From: SZUA-584 sp964441275
GTDB lineage: Bacteria; Bacillota; Clostridia; Christensenellales; SZUA-584
DNA: 64,000 bases
Direction: 5' to 3'
NCBI GenBank assembly: GCA_964441275.1
Contig: CAYTUG010000006.1
Location: forward strand, 1 to 64,000
The translations under genes and the position numbers were made by a program. The notes beneath the pieces were generated by a model. The model saw only the letters and a list, made by a program, of their open reading frames with translations, had not been told where the DNA came from and did no database searches. This document shows, one piece after another, positions 45,015 to 54,377 of the stretch (its first letter is position 1; each line of letters starts with the position of its first letter).

Positions 45015-45043
45015 TTGACAAAGAATGCGATACGGTATATATT
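45015..45043 (+). promoter_or_regulatory. Promoter of sulfatase-like paralogue 3
   Basis: Perfect TTGACA (45015-45020), a 17-base spacer and TATATT (45038-45043), followed after 12 bases by GAGGGGGGG. Closely similar to the promoter of paralogue 2. Confidence 0.8.
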
Positions 45044-45068
45044 TTTTTATTATGAGGGGGGGCCGCCT

Positions 45069-46868
45069 ATGGAAATGCAACCGGACAAAAGGGTAAAAGT
45101 GTTTAAGCATAAACTAAACAACCCAAGTTCACACGAACAAAATAAAGGCGGACGGTCTAATACAAAAACCCAATCCCAAGCTTTAAGCAGGGCGGAAAGA
45201 AAAAAGCATTCAAAAGGCCCTTTTGCTATGGAATTAGTTTTTTCGATACTGCTGCTTTCGTCTATGTGTGCGCTTCGCACAGTACAGGTTTACGCTAATA
45301 ACACCGAATTAGTCTCGTTCGCCGATTTAGGTAATTCCATATGGTTATCAACTTTGATTAGCTTAACGGCGTTTGCGTTATTGAGAATATTTCTGCGCAA
45401 GCCTTATTTTGCCTGCGTTTTGGTTGCATTCGGCACATTTCTTGCCGTCAATTTTAGCTGGCTGATAGATGCGGCGCGTTTGATTAAAAACGAATACGAC
45501 TTCGCGGTTGTTGTAGGTTTGCTGTTATACATTATCATTATTACTGGTTTCGTATTCCTTTTGCGGATGTTATACAAAAAAGGGCTAAACATATGTATAT
45601 TTGCAAGAATACTTTCTGTAACATTTACCTGCTTGGTTATTTTCAACATTGTGCTTGCGTCAGTCGCTTCCGGGCAGACCGATTTGGCGGAAAAACCGGA
45701 AGATGAAATACCCGTTGTTGCTTATAAAACGCCGGCTATAGTAAAGCCGGCTGCAATACCAAGCGAACCGGACGGCGTCAAACCTTTTGGGTTGCCAAAC
45801 GTTTATTTCTTTGTATTGGACGAATACGGAACATTTGACATGATGTCGAAATATTACGATTATGATAACAAAACTTTTTATGACTTTCTTACCGCGCAAG
45901 GGTTTAGCGTGTCGCGCGAAAGTTACGGGACGGACAATCAAACCGCAAACTGTTTTACCGACTTGTTAAATATTGAATATATGTCTAAAAACATTTCTAA
46001 AAACGAACGGCAAAAGGCAATTAAAAATGCGAAACTGTTTAAAATATTTTCCGACCTTGGATATTATCAATATCAGGTAGCCAACAGCAAATATTTTCCG
46101 GGCATACAAAGCCTTGACATTGGCATAAGCCAAATAGATTCTGACGACGAGGATCCGAACCGTTTCGGGGATCAGGCCGCTTCGGATGTGGCAAATGACT
46201 CTATCTTCGGCGCGCTTGCGGAACTTATGGGCGGCGGTGACAGCGACTCAAAGGTTGATGCGGACAAACTAAACAAATGGGGTTTTTATCCTTCCGACTA
46301 TATTCGGGAAACAAAAGAGTTTAAAAAGCATAAAAGCAAGAAAAAAGCGGATGCCATTTTAAAAGTATTTGATTATTTTGAAAACCCGGCAAATTATGGT
46401 GAAAATTCGCCTCGCGTAGTTTACGCCTATATGTTGGCAACCCATGTTCCGTTTGTTTTTGACGAATACGGCGGCATAATAGCGTTTAATGATTATCGCA
46501 ACTGGGAAAATAAAAACGTTTACTTAAACCAATATAAATTTGTAAGTAAACATCTTATGGTCAGCCTGCTAACCATAATTCAAAACGACCCGGAAAGCAT
46601 TATTATAATAATGTCCGACCACGGCATACGTCATCACGCGGACTGCACAAAAAAGCATACATTTTATATAAACAACAAGGATTCGTGCCGCATTATGAAT
46701 GCGGTGTACATAAAGGGAGAAAAACATAACATTGAAGGGCTTTCGGGTATAAATACGCTGCGTTATATACTAAGCCAATACGAAGGGCAAAGCTATCCGC
46801 AGGTGGAAGACCCGATAAATTCGGGCTCTCCCGACAATTTGCGCGGGATAATACCCAAGCCAAGATAA
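45069..46868 (+). CDS. Sulfatase-fold (LtaS-like) membrane protein, paralogue 3
   Basis: 599 residues. Basic N-terminal tail, about five transmembrane helices, a short linker and the sulfatase-fold domain with FVLDEYGTFD, Thr in DNQTANCFTDLLN, HVPFVFDEYGG and MSDHGIRHHADC. It has an extra acidic insertion (around DSDDEDPNRFGDQ) absent from paralogue 2. ATG 45069 lies 6 bases after a run of seven G that serves as SD; upstream in-frame TTG at 45015 lies in the promoter. Followed 42 bases later by the YidC fusion gene. Likely works with its paralogues in envelope polymer assembly or decoration. Confidence 0.82.
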   Translation: MEMQPDKRVKVFKHKLNNPSSHEQNKGGRSNTKTQSQALSRAERKKHSKGPFAMELVFSILLLSSMCALRTVQVYANNTELVSFADLGNSIWLSTLISLTAFALLRIFLRKPYFACVLVAFGTFLAVNFSWLIDAARLIKNEYDFAVVVGLLLYIIIITGFVFLLRMLYKKGLNICIFARILSVTFTCLVIFNIVLASVASGQTDLAEKPEDEIPVVAYKTPAIVKPAAIPSEPDGVKPFGLPNVYFFVLDEYGTFDMMSKYYDYDNKTFYDFLTAQGFSVSRESYGTDNQTANCFTDLLNIEYMSKNISKNERQKAIKNAKLFKIFSDLGYYQYQVANSKYFPGIQSLDIGISQIDSDDEDPNRFGDQAASDVANDSIFGALAELMGGGDSDSKVDADKLNKWGFYPSDYIRETKEFKKHKSKKKADAILKVFDYFENPANYGENSPRVVYAYMLATHVPFVFDEYGGIIAFNDYRNWENKNVYLNQYKFVSKHLMVSLLTIIQNDPESIIIIMSDHGIRHHADCTKKHTFYINNKDSCRIMNAVYIKGEKHNIEGLSGINTLRYILSQYEGQSYPQVEDPINSGSPDNLRGIIPKPR

Positions 46869-46910
46869 GCGTTTTAGCGGTTATATAAGAACATTTTTAA
46901 GGAACAACCT

Positions 46911-48989
46911 ATGGATATAATAAATACTATTATAGGCGTGCCGCTCGGCTACATTATGTGGCTTTGTTATGCGGTTGTAAAAGAGTACGGTTTTTCGATT
47001 CTGCTGTTTACTCTTTTAACAAAAGCCTTGCAGTTTCCCATTAACGTATGGGTGCAAAAAAATTCAATCAAGATGATAAAATTAAAGCCGCGACTTAACG
47101 AAATTGCGGCGTCAAATGCCGGCAGATGGGATGCGATAACCGAACAACAGCTTGCGCTTTATAAGCAGGAAAATTACAAACCATTGGCGGGCATAATCCC
47201 TCTTTTAATTCAGATTCCCATAATACTCGGGCTTATTGCGGTGGTGTACAACCCTTTGCAGCATTTACTGCACCTTAACACGGACACAATAAACGCTCTG
47301 ACCGAAAAAGCCTCGCAGATACTAAATACGGAGCAGCTCGGTTCCGCCGCGCAATTAAAAGTTATAGAGCTTGTTAACAATCCGTCATATATTGATGCGT
47401 TTGTAGGCGTTACGGCAACAGGAGCGGCGGATGCGATAGAAAAGATTGGTTCGCTCAATCTGCATTTTTTGGGGTTTAACTTGGCTGTTGTTCCCGAATT
47501 TGTGTGGAACATTCAGCTGTTGATACCCGCTTTATCGGGATTGAGCACTTTAATGCTGTCCGTAATACAAAATAAAATAAATGTGCTGCAAAAAGAGGCC
47601 GGGTGGTTTGGCCGATGGGGCATGGCAATTTTTTTGACTTTATTCTCTTTGTATTTCGCGTTTATAGTGCCAGCGGGGGTTGGGGTCTACTGGATACTCA
47701 GTAACGTAATCTCAATATTTATTATGATAGTGGTGAATCTGATTTACCCTCCGAAAAAACATATCGATTATGACGCATTAGAAAAAAGCAAAGCAATGCT
47801 TGCGCAAAGCAAGGAGTTAGAGAAAAAGCTAAAGCCGACTGCCGAGCAAAGGGCAAGGACAAAAGCAGATTATAAGCGTTTCTTTGAAGAAGACAACATT
47901 AAGGAGTTGGTTTTCTATTCCGAAAAGAGCGGTTTTTATAAGTATTTCAAACAAGTAATAGAGTATATACTCGAAAATTCCGGCATCGATATACATTATG
48001 TGACCAGCGACCCGAACGATCAGGTTTTTGCTATTAACAACCCTCGTATAAAACCTTATTATATAGATGATAACAGGCTGATTGTGCTTTTTATGAAGAT
48101 AGAAACAAAGATGTTTGTTATGACTATGTCGGACTTGCAGCAGTTTCATCTGAAACGCTCTTTGGTGCAAAAAGATATTGAATACATTTATATGTTTCAC
48201 TATCCGCTCAGCACAACAATGGTGCTTAATAAGGGTGCGCTTAACCATTATGACACTATTTTTTGCGTAGGCGAATTTCAGTTTGACGAAATAAGGCAAA
48301 CCGAGCAGCTGTATAACCTAAACAGCAAAAACTTAGTTTTATGCGGATACCCAATGCTTGAAGAGCTTAAAACCCGATTCGATTCTATCGATAAAATGCA
48401 TAGAGGCGCAAAAAAGGTGCTCATCGCGCCTTCATGGCAGGAACAGAACATACTTGACAGCTGTATACACGATATTTTGGCAAAATTGCTCGGGAAAGGG
48501 TATAATGTTGTCGTCAGACCTCATCCGGAATACGTTAAGCGTTATGTTGCGAAAACAAATTCGCTTGTTGCGCATTATAAGGACTACAATGGCGGCGATC
48601 TTAATTTTGAATTGGATTTTGCGGACAGCGGCTCGATATTTAATTCAGATATTGTGATTAGCGATTGGTCGGGGGCGGCATATGAATTTGCCTTTGTTAC
48701 AAACAAACCGGTTATTTTTATCAACACCCCGCCAAAGGTTAACAATCAGGAATACGGCTTATTAGAAGCTAAGCCGCTTGAGATAACCCTGCGCAATAAT
48801 ATAGGGAAGCAGATAGAGCCAAGCAATCTCGACACTCTTTGTGGCACTATTGACGAATTGCTTGCGGCAAACAAAAAGTTTAGCGCGCAAATTGAGCGGA
48901 TACGACAAAAACACATAGCCAATTTCGGGCAAAGCGCAAAGATTGCGGGGCAGTATATTATTGACAGGTCAGCTGAAGAAAAACAATAG
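46911..48989 (+). CDS. YidC/Oxa1 insertase fused to a CDP-glycerol glycerophosphotransferase domain
   Basis: 692 residues. Residues about 1-285 form a complete YidC2-type insertase with five membrane helices (FTLLTKALQFPINVWVQK, PLAGIIPLLIQIPIILGL, VPAGVGVYWILSNV). After a charged linker, residues about 310-690 form a TagB/TagF-like GT-B domain: ICYGYP-type LVLCGYPMLEEL, RPHP at 536-539 and SDIVISDWSGAAYEFAF with the conserved Ser/Asp/Glu. The domain normally polymerises poly(glycerol phosphate) from CDP-glycerol on the cytoplasmic face. Placed straight after three LtaS-like genes it probably belongs to the same envelope pathway; the insertase part may serve as membrane anchor or conduit. SD AAGGAA. 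An unusual fusion. Confidence 0.85.
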   Translation: MDIINTIIGVPLGYIMWLCYAVVKEYGFSILLFTLLTKALQFPINVWVQKNSIKMIKLKPRLNEIAASNAGRWDAITEQQLALYKQENYKPLAGIIPLLIQIPIILGLIAVVYNPLQHLLHLNTDTINALTEKASQILNTEQLGSAAQLKVIELVNNPSYIDAFVGVTATGAADAIEKIGSLNLHFLGFNLAVVPEFVWNIQLLIPALSGLSTLMLSVIQNKINVLQKEAGWFGRWGMAIFLTLFSLYFAFIVPAGVGVYWILSNVISIFIMIVVNLIYPPKKHIDYDALEKSKAMLAQSKELEKKLKPTAEQRARTKADYKRFFEEDNIKELVFYSEKSGFYKYFKQVIEYILENSGIDIHYVTSDPNDQVFAINNPRIKPYYIDDNRLIVLFMKIETKMFVMTMSDLQQFHLKRSLVQKDIEYIYMFHYPLSTTMVLNKGALNHYDTIFCVGEFQFDEIRQTEQLYNLNSKNLVLCGYPMLEELKTRFDSIDKMHRGAKKVLIAPSWQEQNILDSCIHDILAKLLGKGYNVVVRPHPEYVKRYVAKTNSLVAHYKDYNGGDLNFELDFADSGSIFNSDIVISDWSGAAYEFAFVTNKPVIFINTPPKVNNQEYGLLEAKPLEITLRNNIGKQIEPSNLDTLCGTIDELLAANKKFSAQIERIRQKHIANFGQSAKIAGQYIIDRSAEEKQ

Positions 48990-49022
48990 ATACATTATTA
49001 CAAAAACTATTTGGAGGTCGGT

Positions 49023-49274
49023 ATGAAGAAACTTTTATGCAATATGGCAACCATAATAACCTATTCCGTGTTGTTAAGCGTTATGCTTTCTACCACAGCG
49101 TATGCGTACATTGATTCCGCGGCTACATCGTACATTATTCAGATAATTGCGGGCGTGGTTATTGCATTCGGCGTAACGGTGGGGATATTCTGGAAAAAGA
49201 TAAAGCTGTTTTTTAGGAACAAGAGGATTAAGCGGTTAGAGAGGTCCATATCAAAAAAAGCCGAAAAACAATAA
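49023..49274 (+). CDS. Small two-helix membrane protein with AYID motif
   Basis: 83 residues. The N-terminal hydrophobic segment ends TTAYAYIDSAATS, resembling a signal peptide or first helix. A second helix (IIQIIAGVVIAFGVTVGIF) and a strongly basic tail (KKIKLFFRNKRIKRLER) follow. Short proteins with an AYIDPGTGS-type motif followed by a helix and a basic tail often sit beside sulfatase-like envelope genes; this fits the pattern, although Ser-Ala-Ala replaces the usual Pro-Gly-Thr. GGAGG precedes ATG 49023, which is preferred over 49011. Last gene of the block; a terminator follows. Function unknown, likely an accessory to the neighbouring transferases. Confidence 0.75.
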   Translation: MKKLLCNMATIITYSVLLSVMLSTTAYAYIDSAATSYIIQIIAGVVIAFGVTVGIFWKKIKLFFRNKRIKRLERSISKKAEKQ

Positions 49275-49311
49275 GATCCAAAAACAAATCGTTTATACCT
49301 AAACTTACGCA

Positions 49312-49345
49312 TAAGCCGGTTTATAATACCGGGCTTTGCTTTGTG
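49312..49345 (+). terminator. Terminator after the envelope cluster
   Basis: AAGCCGG pairs with CCGGGCTT (one bulged G) around TTTATAATA and is followed by a T-rich stretch. Ends the sulfatase/YidC-fusion block before hflK. Confidence 0.65.
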
Positions 49346-49492
49346 CATTCAACGGTATAAGCTTTGGTAGAAATTTGCAAAAATACGGGGGGCTGCAAAG
49401 TTATATCCGCATTAGTTAAAAATTAAGATGCGAAATTATCGTATGAATACGATTGTTTAGCCCTAACGCTAAAAAGATGGGAAGGTGATATT

Positions 49493-50452
49493 GTGGATAT
49501 CCGGAATATAGACAGGAAGAAGATAAAAAGAACGCTGCTTGGAATAATAATTGCGGTGGTTTTTATTATTGCCGCCGCCACATGCTGGTATACATTAGAC
49601 GATAAGCAATTGGGGGTTGTGACAACTTTCGGAAAGGTGACCGATATAAACGAAGCAGGAATACATTTTAAGCTGCCTTTCGGCATACAGCAGGTGCACA
49701 AAGTTGACGTAAACGTATATCAGAAAATTGAGATTGGCTATCGCACGGATGCCGATAGCCTAGAAGGGTATACATTGGTAGACGAAGAAAGCAAGATGAT
49801 AACGGGAGATTATAACATAGTTAATGTCGAATTCTTTGTGGAGTACAAGATTTCGGAACCGGAGAAATATCTTTTTTCGGCTTACGAGCCCGAGCAGGTT
49901 TTGCGCAACCTGATACAAAGCCAAATACGAAATGTTGTAGGTTCAACAAACGTTGACGCGGTGCTAACAACGGGCAAAGAGCTTATTCAACAGCAGGTGA
50001 AAGAGCTTGTTTCCTCTGTATTGGCAAAGTACGATATCGGGCTTACGCTGACAGATGTGAAAATTCAGGATAGCGAGCCTCCGACCGATGAAGTTACAGC
50101 CGCTTTTAAAGAAGTGGAAACAGCAAAACAGGGCGCGGAAACCGTCGTTAACCAGGCGAAAGCGTACGAGAACGCACAGCTTCCCGAAGCGAAAGCTAAG
50201 GCGGACAAGCTTGTGCGCAACGCCGAATATTTAAAGCAAAGCCGCATTAACAGCGCTATTGAGAAGATAGCGATGTTTGAGGCGTTGTATACGGAGTACG
50301 CTAACAATCCTTCCACAATGCGCGCGCGTATGTATTACGAGATGATTACTAAACTATTGCCCGGCGTTAAAATTTACATCAATACTTCGAATGGGGACGT
50401 TGATATGATGCTCCCTTTGGAAAGCTTTGTGGCCGCGGCGGAGGTGCAATAA
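49493..50452 (+). CDS. hflK: HflK-like SPFH/band 7 membrane protein
   Basis: 319 residues. One N-terminal transmembrane helix (about 14-33), then the band 7/SPFH domain (QLGVVTTFGKVTDINEAGIHFKLPF) and a long Ala/Glu/Lys coiled coil (about 215-270). HflK with HflC forms a large cage-like membrane scaffold that limits access to the FtsH protease. Start GTG 49493 behind AAGGTGAT. Its stop overlaps the hflC start (TAATG). No ftsH is near. Confidence 0.9.
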   Translation: MDIRNIDRKKIKRTLLGIIIAVVFIIAAATCWYTLDDKQLGVVTTFGKVTDINEAGIHFKLPFGIQQVHKVDVNVYQKIEIGYRTDADSLEGYTLVDEESKMITGDYNIVNVEFFVEYKISEPEKYLFSAYEPEQVLRNLIQSQIRNVVGSTNVDAVLTTGKELIQQQVKELVSSVLAKYDIGLTLTDVKIQDSEPPTDEVTAAFKEVETAKQGAETVVNQAKAYENAQLPEAKAKADKLVRNAEYLKQSRINSAIEKIAMFEALYTEYANNPSTMRARMYYEMITKLLPGVKIYINTSNGDVDMMLPLESFVAAAEVQ

Positions 50453-51336
50453 TGAAAAAGAAGATATTAAAATTTGTTGCGGTTGTAGTTCTGGTAATAA
50501 TTATTATTATACTATCATCAAGTTATTATGTTGTTGCGGAAAACGAATTTGCGTGTATAGTTAGATTTGCTAAAATTATTGACACGAAAGAATCGCCCGG
50601 CTTATATTTGAAAAATCCATTTGTGGATACGATAAGAACGTTTCCTAAGGCAATAATGTTTTATGATATACCGCCTTCCGAAGTATTGACTGCCGATAAA
50701 CAGAATATGACGATAGACAGCTATGTGCTTTGGAGAATAAGCGATCCGTTAAAGTTTTTTAAGACTTTAGGCAGTGTGAGCGCGGCCGAGGGGCGCTTAG
50801 ACGCAATTACATACAACGCGTTGAAAAACGTTATGGGTACCTTAGCGCAGCATGACATAATAAATCAAGACCCGCCCTCGGAAAGAAATGATATTTACGC
50901 GGACATAACGTTTAACGTGGATGTTATTGCGAAAAACTACGGGATTGATATTATTGATATTAAAATAAAACGGTTTGATTTGCCCGAAGCTAACGAGCAA
51001 GCAGTTTATCAGAGAATGATTTCGGAACGCAACCAAATATCAGAAAAATATATCGCGGACGGCGAATATTTGGCGTCGGTAATACGCAACGATGTTGACA
51101 AACAGGTAGGCATAATAGTATCGAATGCCGAGGCGCAGGCGGCAAAAATAGTTGCGGAGGGCGAGGAAGAGTATCTGCAAATGATAGCTAAGATGTACGA
51201 CTCAAAGGATAAACAGGAGTTTTATCAATTTATGTTAGCGCTTGACGCATTGGAATCTTCGCTTCAAGGAAACGAGAAAACCTTGATACTCGGCAGCAAA
51301 TCGTTTATAGCCAAGATGCTTATCGGCGTAAATTAA
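50452..51336 (+). CDS. hflC: HflC-like SPFH/band 7 membrane protein
   Basis: 294 residues. N-terminal helix (about 5-24), SPFH domain beginning VVAENEFACIVRFAKIID, and a C-terminal alpha-helical coiled coil with the family FYQFMLALDALE and LILGSKSFIAKML end. Partner of HflK, translationally coupled to it by a one-base stop/start overlap. A T-rich gap of 112 bases follows, holding the promoter of the next operon. Confidence 0.92.
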   Translation: MKKKILKFVAVVVLVIIIIILSSSYYVVAENEFACIVRFAKIIDTKESPGLYLKNPFVDTIRTFPKAIMFYDIPPSEVLTADKQNMTIDSYVLWRISDPLKFFKTLGSVSAAEGRLDAITYNALKNVMGTLAQHDIINQDPPSERNDIYADITFNVDVIAKNYGIDIIDIKIKRFDLPEANEQAVYQRMISERNQISEKYIADGEYLASVIRNDVDKQVGIIVSNAEAQAAKIVAEGEEEYLQMIAKMYDSKDKQEFYQFMLALDALESSLQGNEKTLILGSKSFIAKMLIGVN

Positions 51337-51388
51337 CGTATCTTTGTGCGTTTAGCAATTTTATAAGGTTAGCGCGTTGGTTCGGTTT

Positions 51389-51417
51389 TTGAAAAAATCG
51401 CCGGTTTGGCGTATAAT
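51389..51417 (+). promoter_or_regulatory. Promoter upstream of the DUF2156-GNAT-atp gene string
   Basis: TTGAAA (51389-51394), a 17-base spacer and a perfect TATAAT (51412-51417). The genes from 51449 to 59592 follow with gaps of at most 30 bases, so this may be the main promoter of the ATP synthase operon. Confidence 0.72.
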
Positions 51418-51448
51418 AGTATAGGACAAGACAACAGGAGACAGCATT

Positions 51449-52342
51449 TTGGAATTTAAACCTATTGAACTGAGCGATAAAGAGCTATTTGACGGTTATA
51501 CATTGTGTTTTAATTATCACAATTTAGAAGCATCGTTTGCGAATATATTCATCTGGCGGCGTGTTTATAACACAATGTTGGCGGTTGATGACATTGCGAT
51601 GTACATTTATCTAAACAAGGATGCGGACTCGTTTATGCTGCCGCCGTTCTTGCGTGATTGCGATTCGAGCATTGAAAAAGCGCTGTTGCGCGCCGAAGAA
51701 TTTATGGTAAGCATGGCAATAAAACCGCAGCTTCGAGGCGTGACTGTTGAGCTAAAGCAAAAGATAGAAAGCGACTGCCCCGGCAGATATACATTTGTTG
51801 AAGATCGAAGCAACTTTGAATATGTGTATAACACAAATGATTTGGCTAACTTGGAGGGCAGAAAATACAGCAGTAAGCGCAATCATATTAACAGCCTTTT
51901 ATCAACGCATACTGCGCAATATGTAAGCTATAAAAATAGCGATTACGATAAATGCATCAGCCTTTATTCGACTTGGGCGGAAGAAAAAGGCGGGATGACG
52001 AGCAGCTTTGAAAACGAGTTTTCCGCTACAAAAGATGCGTTGCGGCATATTGAAAGGCTGGGGCTAAAATGCGGGCTTTTGTATGTTGACGATAAGCTTG
52101 AGGCATTTTCGATAGGCGAGAAATTCGGTACCGATATGGCAATAATCCATATCGAAAAGGCAAACCCGCTGATTCGGGGCTCATACGCTTTAATCAACAG
52201 AGAGTTTGTAAGGCATGAATGGAGCGGCTTAAAATACATAAACCGCGAAGAAGATATGGGAATAGAAGGGCTGCGCAAAGCAAAATTGTCTTATCACCCT
52301 GTGTTTCTTTTAGAGAAATTCACCGGGCTTCGGAGTGAATAG
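51449..52342 (+). CDS. DUF2156 (phosphatidylglycerol lysyltransferase C-terminal-like) protein
   Basis: 297 residues with two GNAT-like folds and no membrane helices. Family segments ANIFIWRRVY, RKYSSKRNHINSLL, FSIGEKFGTDMAIIHIEKA and YINREEDMGIEGLRKAKLSYHP are clear. Related domains in MprF move aminoacyl groups from tRNA onto lipids, while the stand-alone form has no proven substrate. It starts with TTG 51449 behind AGGAG. The next gene starts 2 bases after its stop, and the two probably act on related molecules. Confidence 0.87.
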   Translation: MEFKPIELSDKELFDGYTLCFNYHNLEASFANIFIWRRVYNTMLAVDDIAMYIYLNKDADSFMLPPFLRDCDSSIEKALLRAEEFMVSMAIKPQLRGVTVELKQKIESDCPGRYTFVEDRSNFEYVYNTNDLANLEGRKYSSKRNHINSLLSTHTAQYVSYKNSDYDKCISLYSTWAEEKGGMTSSFENEFSATKDALRHIERLGLKCGLLYVDDKLEAFSIGEKFGTDMAIIHIEKANPLIRGSYALINREFVRHEWSGLKYINREEDMGIEGLRKAKLSYHPVFLLEKFTGLRSE

Positions 52343-52344
52343 CA

Positions 52345-53337
52345 ATGGATATAAGGTTGTTAAGAGAAGACGACAGGCCGCTTGCCGCCAAACTTTGGAA
52401 AGAAGCTTTTGATGATTCAGACAAGTTCATCGGCTGGTATTTGGAAAACAAATCGAAGAGCGCAATAGGTATTTTTAACGCCGGTGCGCTTTTAAGCGTA
52501 TTGCATCTTGTGCCTTATAAAGTTATGGTGCAGGGCAAGCAAATGCAGACCTATTTTATAACGGGGGCGGCAACCTCAAAAGAGCGCAGAGGGCAGGGGC
52601 TTATGCGGCAGCTGCTTTACGAAGCTTTGCAGCATATGCGTTCAGAAGGTGTGTTCTTAACTTATCTCTACCCTTTCAAGCACTCGTTTTACGAAAAATA
52701 CGGCTGGTCAACTTTTTCGTACGTTAGCCGGCAAACGATAACCAAAGTGCGCTGCAAAAGCGATGCGGATGTTATTGAAACAAAGGATATTTCTTTGTTA
52801 AGCTCTCTTTATAACCGTATGATGCGCAGTTATCAGGGGTATGTGATAAGGGGCAAAAAAGAATGGCAATGGCGCACGGAAGAGCTCGCCGTTGACAACG
52901 GCCGCGCCGCGGTTTTGCTTAAAGGCGGCCGTGCCCGCGCTTATGTGCTTTTTTACGAAAATAAAGGGAAGGCCGATATAATAGAAACCGTTTACGAAGA
53001 CGAGGAAGATATAGGCGCTATGTTAGCGTATGTTTTAGGCCAGGGGTTTAGCAGTGCGGAATATTTTGTACCGCACAGCGGGGACGAAAAATTCGGCATG
53101 GCACGCATAGTCAATGCGCAAGCGCTTCTTAATGCCATAGGTGCGCAAAATATGTTGACAAAGGCGTCGATAACTGATGATTTTGCAGAATGGAACAACA
53201 TTGGGACGGACGATAAAAACCAGATTGATACGGCAAAACTTGTTGCGTATGTTCATAGTGGTACGGACCTTAAAACCGCCGAAAAATTAGGGCATCACTT
53301 CAGGCAAGCGCGCACTTGCATTTTTGAAACCTATTGA
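52345..53337 (+). CDS. GNAT N-acetyltransferase, Eis-like
   Basis: 330 residues: an N-terminal GNAT domain with the acetyl-CoA loop SKERRGQGLMRQLL (about residues 78-91), YPFKHSFYEKYGW, a second GNAT-like domain and a C-terminal SCP2-like part. This is the Eis/YkwB-like architecture, whose known members acetylate aminoglycosides or other amines. The physiological substrate here is unknown. Tightly linked to the DUF2156 gene and 15 bases before the atpI-like gene. Confidence 0.88.
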   Translation: MDIRLLREDDRPLAAKLWKEAFDDSDKFIGWYLENKSKSAIGIFNAGALLSVLHLVPYKVMVQGKQMQTYFITGAATSKERRGQGLMRQLLYEALQHMRSEGVFLTYLYPFKHSFYEKYGWSTFSYVSRQTITKVRCKSDADVIETKDISLLSSLYNRMMRSYQGYVIRGKKEWQWRTEELAVDNGRAAVLLKGGRARAYVLFYENKGKADIIETVYEDEEDIGAMLAYVLGQGFSSAEYFVPHSGDEKFGMARIVNAQALLNAIGAQNMLTKASITDDFAEWNNIGTDDKNQIDTAKLVAYVHSGTDLKTAEKLGHHFRQARTCIFETY

Positions 53338-53352
53338 TTAGAATAAGTCGAA

Positions 53353-53661
53353 ATGATAGGGCTGTTAATAGGAATTGCAATAGGAGCATTGCAAATTGTT
53401 GCGTTGCTCTGCATAAAAAGAATGTTATCATCGTCGAACATACCTTTAAAGTTTTTTGGCGGTTTGCTGTTTTTGGCAAAGCTGGCGGCTATAATTGGTC
53501 TGCTTATTTACATATCAAGTATATCGCTTAGCTATTTGATTTTCGCCGCCGGCGGTATGTTTGTGGGCACAGTTTTAACGATTTCAATAACGATTATCCG
53601 GCAAAACGGCAGAAAAGGGAAGGCAGATGGATATAAGCACGACAGTCCAACACGCAGCTAA
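53353..53661 (+). CDS. Small AtpI-like membrane protein
   Basis: 102 residues with about three to four hydrophobic helices and a basic hydrophilic tail. Position directly before atpB and the topology match ATP synthase subunit I (AtpI), a poorly conserved assembly factor or Mg2+/Ca2+ channel-like protein. Sequence similarity alone is weak. There is no obvious SD, so it may be translated by coupling with the gene upstream. Its end overlaps atpB by 35 bases. Confidence 0.65.
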   Translation: MIGLLIGIAIGALQIVALLCIKRMLSSSNIPLKFFGGLLFLAKLAAIIGLLIYISSISLSYLIFAAGGMFVGTVLTISITIIRQNGRKGKADGYKHDSPTRS

Positions 53662-54349
53662 ATTAGAAAAAGTAACGGTTACTCCTCAACAGGTGGACAT
53701 ATTCGGTGTTAGCGTAAGCGAGACAATGTTAACCACCTGGATAGTAATGCTCATAATTATTATTGCGGCAATTGCAATAAGACTGTTTGTTATACCAAAG
53801 TTTAAAAAAGTGCCCAAGGGGTTTCAGAACATACTTGAAATGTTCATAGAATTTTGCGAAAAGTTTACCAAATCGCAGCTTGGCAAGCGGGGCGCAGCTT
53901 TTGCTTCGTATATTTTCGTAATTGCGCTTATGATTGCTGCGACCAGCATGGCGGAGCTTTTTGGAGCGCGCCCGCCTGCATCGGATATCAATTTTACAAT
54001 AGCTTTGTCCTTGATGTCTTTTGTGTTGATAAACGGGTTTGGCATTTATTACACGGGTTTCTTAGGAAGGTTGCTTTGGTTTGTGCGCCCTAAAGCGTTT
54101 ATGCTGCCCATAAATATTGTTACGCATTCTGTTATACCTGTTTCACTTTCATTTAGATTGTTTGGAAACATGTTTGCGGGAATGGTTGTTATGAATCTGC
54201 TGTACAGCGTAACGTATTTATCAATCGGCATCCCGGGATTGCTTGCGATTTATTTTAACCTTTTTCATGTGGGTATTCAAACATACATATTTTTGGTGCT
54301 TACGCTGTCGTTTATGGAAGAAACGCTGATGTACGGCACGAAAAGATAA
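53627..54349 (+). CDS. atpB: ATP synthase Fo subunit a
   Basis: 240 residues with five to six membrane helices. The key stator arginine lies in SLSFRLFGNMFAGMVV, and the family GARPPASDINFTIALSLMSF and FNLFHVGIQTYIFLVLTLSF segments are present. Subunit a provides the ion half-channels next to the c-ring. SD AAGGGAAGG. It starts inside the end of the atpI-like gene. Confidence 0.95.
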   Translation: MDISTTVQHAAKLEKVTVTPQQVDIFGVSVSETMLTTWIVMLIIIIAAIAIRLFVIPKFKKVPKGFQNILEMFIEFCEKFTKSQLGKRGAAFASYIFVIALMIAATSMAELFGARPPASDINFTIALSLMSFVLINGFGIYYTGFLGRLLWFVRPKAFMLPINIVTHSVIPVSLSFRLFGNMFAGMVVMNLLYSVTYLSIGIPGLLAIYFNLFHVGIQTYIFLVLTLSFMEETLMYGTKR

Positions 54350-54377
54350 ATTTTTATTATAACGGAGGTAACGTATT

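Noticed and set aside
46911..47050. Lys38 in place of the YidC groove arginine, considered as loss of insertase function
   Set aside because: As I recall, clostridial YidC proteins commonly have Lys at this place, so it is not evidence for inactivation.
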